From: Betaproteobacteria bacterium
GTDB taxonomy: Bacteria; Pseudomonadota; Gammaproteobacteria; Burkholderiales; SG8-39
DNA: 8,188 bases
Direction of reading: 5' to 3'
NCBI GenBank assembly: GCA_005881355.1
Contig: VBDM01000131.1
Coordinates: forward strand, 1-8,188
Positions 6,040 to 8,188 of this stretch are shown here, in pieces. The position numbers and the translations under genes are program-made. Positions within the stretch are counted from its first letter, which is position 1. Each line of letters starts with the position of its first letter. The notes beneath the pieces were generated by a model. It had not been told where the DNA came from. It did no database searches and saw only the letters and a list, made by a program, of their open reading frames with translations.

Positions 6040-7332
6040 ATGACTTTACTCGGTGAGATCGAGCGAAAGACGCAGCAGACCGAAGACCGTGGCGTGCTGC
6101 GCTTCATCACGGCAGGGAGCGTCGACGACGGCAAGAGCACGCTGATCGGGCGGCTTCTGCACGATACGAGCGCTGTTCTCGAGGACCAGCTCGCCGCGGT
6201 CGCCCGCGCCTCGAGCAAGCGCGGGCAGGAAGACATCGATCTGTCCTTGCTCACCGATGGCCTGGAGGCCGAGCGCGAGCAGGGCATCACCATCGACGTC
6301 GCGTACCGCTACTTCGCCACGCCGCGGCGCAAGTTCATCATCGCCGACACGCCCGGCCACGAGCAATACACGCGCAACATGGTGACCGGCGCCTCCACCG
6401 CCGACGCGGCGGTGATCCTCATCGATGCGCGCAAAGGCGTGCTCGCGCAGACGCGGCGCCACGCGACCATCGCGCACCTCTTGGGAGTGCATCACGTCAT
6501 CGTGGCGGTGAACAAGATGGACCTCGTCGGCTACGACCAAGCCGTGTTCGACCGCATCCGCCGCGATTTTCTCGGCTTTGCCTCGGCGTTCGGGATCGCC
6601 GACCTGCGCTTCATTCCGATGTCGGCGCTGCGCGGCGATCTAGTGGTCGAGCGCGGCGCGGCCCTCGGCTGGTACAGCGGCCCGACGCTGCTCGCCGCGC
6701 TCGAGGAAATCGAGATTGCCGACGAGGCCGACTCCCTGCCGTTCCGCTTTCCGGTGCAGCTCGTGGTGCGGCCCGGCGCCGGAACCGACTTCCGCGGTTA
6801 TGCCGGCCGGCTCGAGTCGGGAGTGCTTGCCCGCGGCGCCGAGGTGCTCGCGCTGCCCTCGGGGCGCCGCACGGTCGTCGAGAACATCGTCTCGCTCGAC
6901 AGGTCGCTGCCCGTCGCGGTCGCCGGGGATTCGGTGACCCTGGTCCTCGCCGACGACATCGACATTTCGCGCGGCGACCTGATCGCAGACCCGGACAACC
7001 CGCCGCGCGCGGCGAAAACCGTCGAAGCGCGCATCTGCTGGCTGTCGGCCGAGTTTCTCGACGCCAAGGCCCTGCCCGCCGCGGTGCTCAAGCACACCAC
7101 GCGCAGCGTGAAGGCGAAGCTCGTCTCGCTCAACGACCGCGTCGATATCGACACGCTCGAGCGGCAGCCGTCGCCCGCGGGTCTCGCGATGAACGACATC
7201 GCGCACGTGACCCTCGCGCTCGCCCAGCCGCTTTTCGTCGATCCCTACGGGTTGAACCGCGCCACCGGCTCCTTTATCCTGATCGACGAAGCGACCAACC
7301 AGACGGTCGCCGCGGGAATGATCGATGGATGA
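6040..7332 (+). CDS. cysN: Sulfate adenylyltransferase subunit 1, CysN (GTPase)
   Basis: CysN is the regulatory GTPase of ATP sulfurylase and is related to elongation factor Tu. All G motifs are present in its 430 residues: P-loop GSVDDGKS (26-33), the switch I region with GITIDVAYRYF (82-92), DTPGHEQYTRNM (103-114), NKMD (158-161) and the SAL motif (195-197). Two beta-barrel domains follow, about residues 232-320 and 325-430. The protein stops after the second barrel, so no APS kinase (CysC) domain is fused, in agreement with an APS reductase pathway. The ATG at 6040 lies 36 bases after the cysD stop, the largest gap inside the operon, with only a weak purine stretch (GACGAGAAA) upstream. 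The 3' end overlaps cobA by 8 bases. Confidence 0.96.
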   Translation: MTLLGEIERKTQQTEDRGVLRFITAGSVDDGKSTLIGRLLHDTSAVLEDQLAAVARASSKRGQEDIDLSLLTDGLEAEREQGITIDVAYRYFATPRRKFIIADTPGHEQYTRNMVTGASTADAAVILIDARKGVLAQTRRHATIAHLLGVHHVIVAVNKMDLVGYDQAVFDRIRRDFLGFASAFGIADLRFIPMSALRGDLVVERGAALGWYSGPTLLAALEEIEIADEADSLPFRFPVQLVVRPGAGTDFRGYAGRLESGVLARGAEVLALPSGRRTVVENIVSLDRSLPVAVAGDSVTLVLADDIDISRGDLIADPDNPPRAAKTVEARICWLSAEFLDAKALPAAVLKHTTRSVKAKLVSLNDRVDIDTLERQPSPAGLAMNDIAHVTLALAQPLFVDPYGLNRATGSFILIDEATNQTVAAGMIDG

Positions 7333-8095
7333 GATGCCGGGCAAGGTCTATCTGGTCGGCGCCGGCCCCGGCGCGCCCGATCTGCTCACGCTGCGGGCGA
7401 CCGAGATCCTGAAGCGCGCCGATGTCGTGTTCCACGACGCGCTGGTGCATCCTCGGACGCTCGAGCTCGCCGCGCGCGCGGAGAAAATCGCCGTGGGCAA
7501 GCGCTCCGGCCGCCATTCGACCGCGCAGAAGTTCATCAACAAGCGGCTGGTGGATGCCGCGCGCGATCACAAAATCGTGGTGCGCCTGAAGGGCGGCGAT
7601 CCTACGCTCTTCGGCCGCGCGCAGGAAGAAATCGACGCGCTGCGCGCCGCGGGAATCGACTTCGAGATCGTCCCGGGAGTGACCGCGGCGACGGCCGCGA
7701 GCGCCGAGCTCGGCGTGTCGCTCACGCGCCGCGGTTTCGCCCGTCATGTCGTCTTCGTCACGCCCCGCGCCGCAAACGGCGAGCGCGAAAACGACTGGGT
7801 CGCGAGCGTGCTGGCGGCCGACACGGCGGTGATCTACATGGGCGCGGGCCTCGCCGACGCGATCGGCGCCGAATTGATCAAGCGCGGCAAGCCGAAGGAC
7901 ACCCCGCTCGCCCTGGTGGAGAGCGCGACGCTTCCCGAGCGGCGCGTGCTCCGCGGGACGCTTGCGGATCTGCCGGAGCTCGCGCGCAAGACGGGCGCAG
8001 GCCCTGCCGTCGTGCTCCTCGGCGAAGTGCTCAAAGCCGCCTTTGCGAAGCCCGCCGCGACGGAAGAGATCGAGGCGCTCCTCAAACGGGCCTGA
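7325..8095 (+). CDS. cobA: Uroporphyrinogen-III C-methyltransferase (siroheme synthesis)
   Basis: The enzyme transfers two methyl groups from S-adenosylmethionine to uroporphyrinogen III to make precorrin-2, the precursor of siroheme. The 256-residue single-domain protein shows the tetrapyrrole methylase signatures: VYLVGAGPGAPDLLTLRA (8-25), VGKRSGRHS (57-65), VRLKGGDPTLFGRAQEE (86-102), VPGVTAATAAS (116-126), LTRRGFARHVVFVT (133-146) and a late YMGAGLAD (171-178). There is no CysG-type N-terminal dehydrogenase/ferrochelatase domain, so those steps must be encoded elsewhere. The start at 7325 is preceded by GGGA at 7314-7317 with suitable spacing and overlaps cysN; ATG 7334 is possible but has its purines too close. 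As last gene of the operon it would match siroheme supply to CysI demand. A role in cobalamin synthesis is chemically possible but less likely in this setting. Confidence 0.93.
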   Translation: MDEMPGKVYLVGAGPGAPDLLTLRATEILKRADVVFHDALVHPRTLELAARAEKIAVGKRSGRHSTAQKFINKRLVDAARDHKIVVRLKGGDPTLFGRAQEEIDALRAAGIDFEIVPGVTAATAASAELGVSLTRRGFARHVVFVTPRAANGERENDWVASVLAADTAVIYMGAGLADAIGAELIKRGKPKDTPLALVESATLPERRVLRGTLADLPELARKTGAGPAVVLLGEVLKAAFAKPAATEEIEALLKRA

Positions 8096-8107
8096 GAGGT
8101 CGCGCCC

Positions 8108-8135
8108 CCCGGTGAACCGCTTCCGGTTTGCCGGG
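8108..8135 (+). terminator. Strong hairpin 3' of the operon, possible terminator
   Basis: Arms CCCGGTGAACCG (8108-8119) and CGGTTTGCCGGG (8124-8135) pair over 12 positions, two of them G-U wobbles in RNA, around a CTTC loop. The hairpin begins 12 bases after the cobA stop. There is no run of T downstream, so it is not a classic intrinsic terminator; it could end transcription weakly or protect the 3' end of the operon mRNA. Confidence 0.5.
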
Positions 8136-8169
8136 TCAGATTCGAACCAGTCGTTGTCGAGGTCAGCTC

Positions 8170-8188
8170 ATGAGCTTGCGGCCCCTCC
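8170..8188 (+). CDS. Possible start of a downstream gene (cut by window end)
   Basis: An ATG at 8170 is preceded by GAGG at 8159-8162 with a 7-base spacer, a good ribosome binding site. Only MSLRPL can be read, so no product can be named. The ATG sits in a palindrome (GCTCATGAGC, 8166-8175), which may be chance. Confidence 0.3.

Overview
The window is a high-GC, tightly packed chromosomal segment that looks betaproteobacterial. The reasons are the protein sequences (CysB beginning MNFQQLRYV, CysI carrying a CCPGGDFC cluster motif) and the gene order cysB / TauE-SafE permease / cysI / DUF934 / cysH / cysD / cysN / cobA, an arrangement I know from Betaproteobacteria. Genus cannot be fixed from the sequence alone. 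I see no tRNA, rRNA, CRISPR array, insertion sequence or other sign of recent transfer.

Layout: positions 1-361 hold the C-terminal part of an MgtC/SapB-family membrane protein. It converges on cysB (385-1326, minus strand), the LysR-type regulator of sulfur assimilation. An AT-rich divergent control region (1327-1424) separates cysB from a plus-strand operon that runs to 8095: a TauE/SafE sulfur-anion permease (1425-2198), cysI sulfite reductase hemoprotein (2205-3920), a DUF934 protein (3865-4383), cysH APS reductase (4380-5042), cysD and cysN, the two ATP sulfurylase subunits (5062-6003 and 6040-7332), and cobA, a siroheme-pathway uroporphyrinogen-III methyltransferase (7325-8095). Genes overlap or nearly touch, except for a 36-base gap before cysN. 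A strong 12-bp hairpin (8108-8135) follows cobA, and a possible next gene starts at 8170.

Together the genes encode assimilatory sulfate reduction by the APS route. CysD/CysN activate sulfate to APS, CysH should reduce APS directly to sulfite, and CysI reduces sulfite to sulfide with siroheme, whose first dedicated step is made by CobA. No APS kinase (cysC) and no flavoprotein subunit (cysJ) are in the window. This fits an iron-sulfur APS reductase, and a sulfite reductase fed by a donor encoded elsewhere.

The main surprise is in cysH. The reading frame breaks at about 5009/5010, and the conserved tail with the catalytic-cysteine motif is missing or out of frame, in a pattern that fits a deletion of about 34 bases. 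Downstream of the break the old frame still reads as the end of CysH and ends in an ATGA overlap with cysD. The gene is therefore either a recently broken cysH or an assembly/sequencing error. Secondary observations are a non-canonical residue in the CysB ligand pocket, an imperfect inverted repeat in the cysB/permease promoter region, and an uncharacterised DUF934 gene nested between two reductases.
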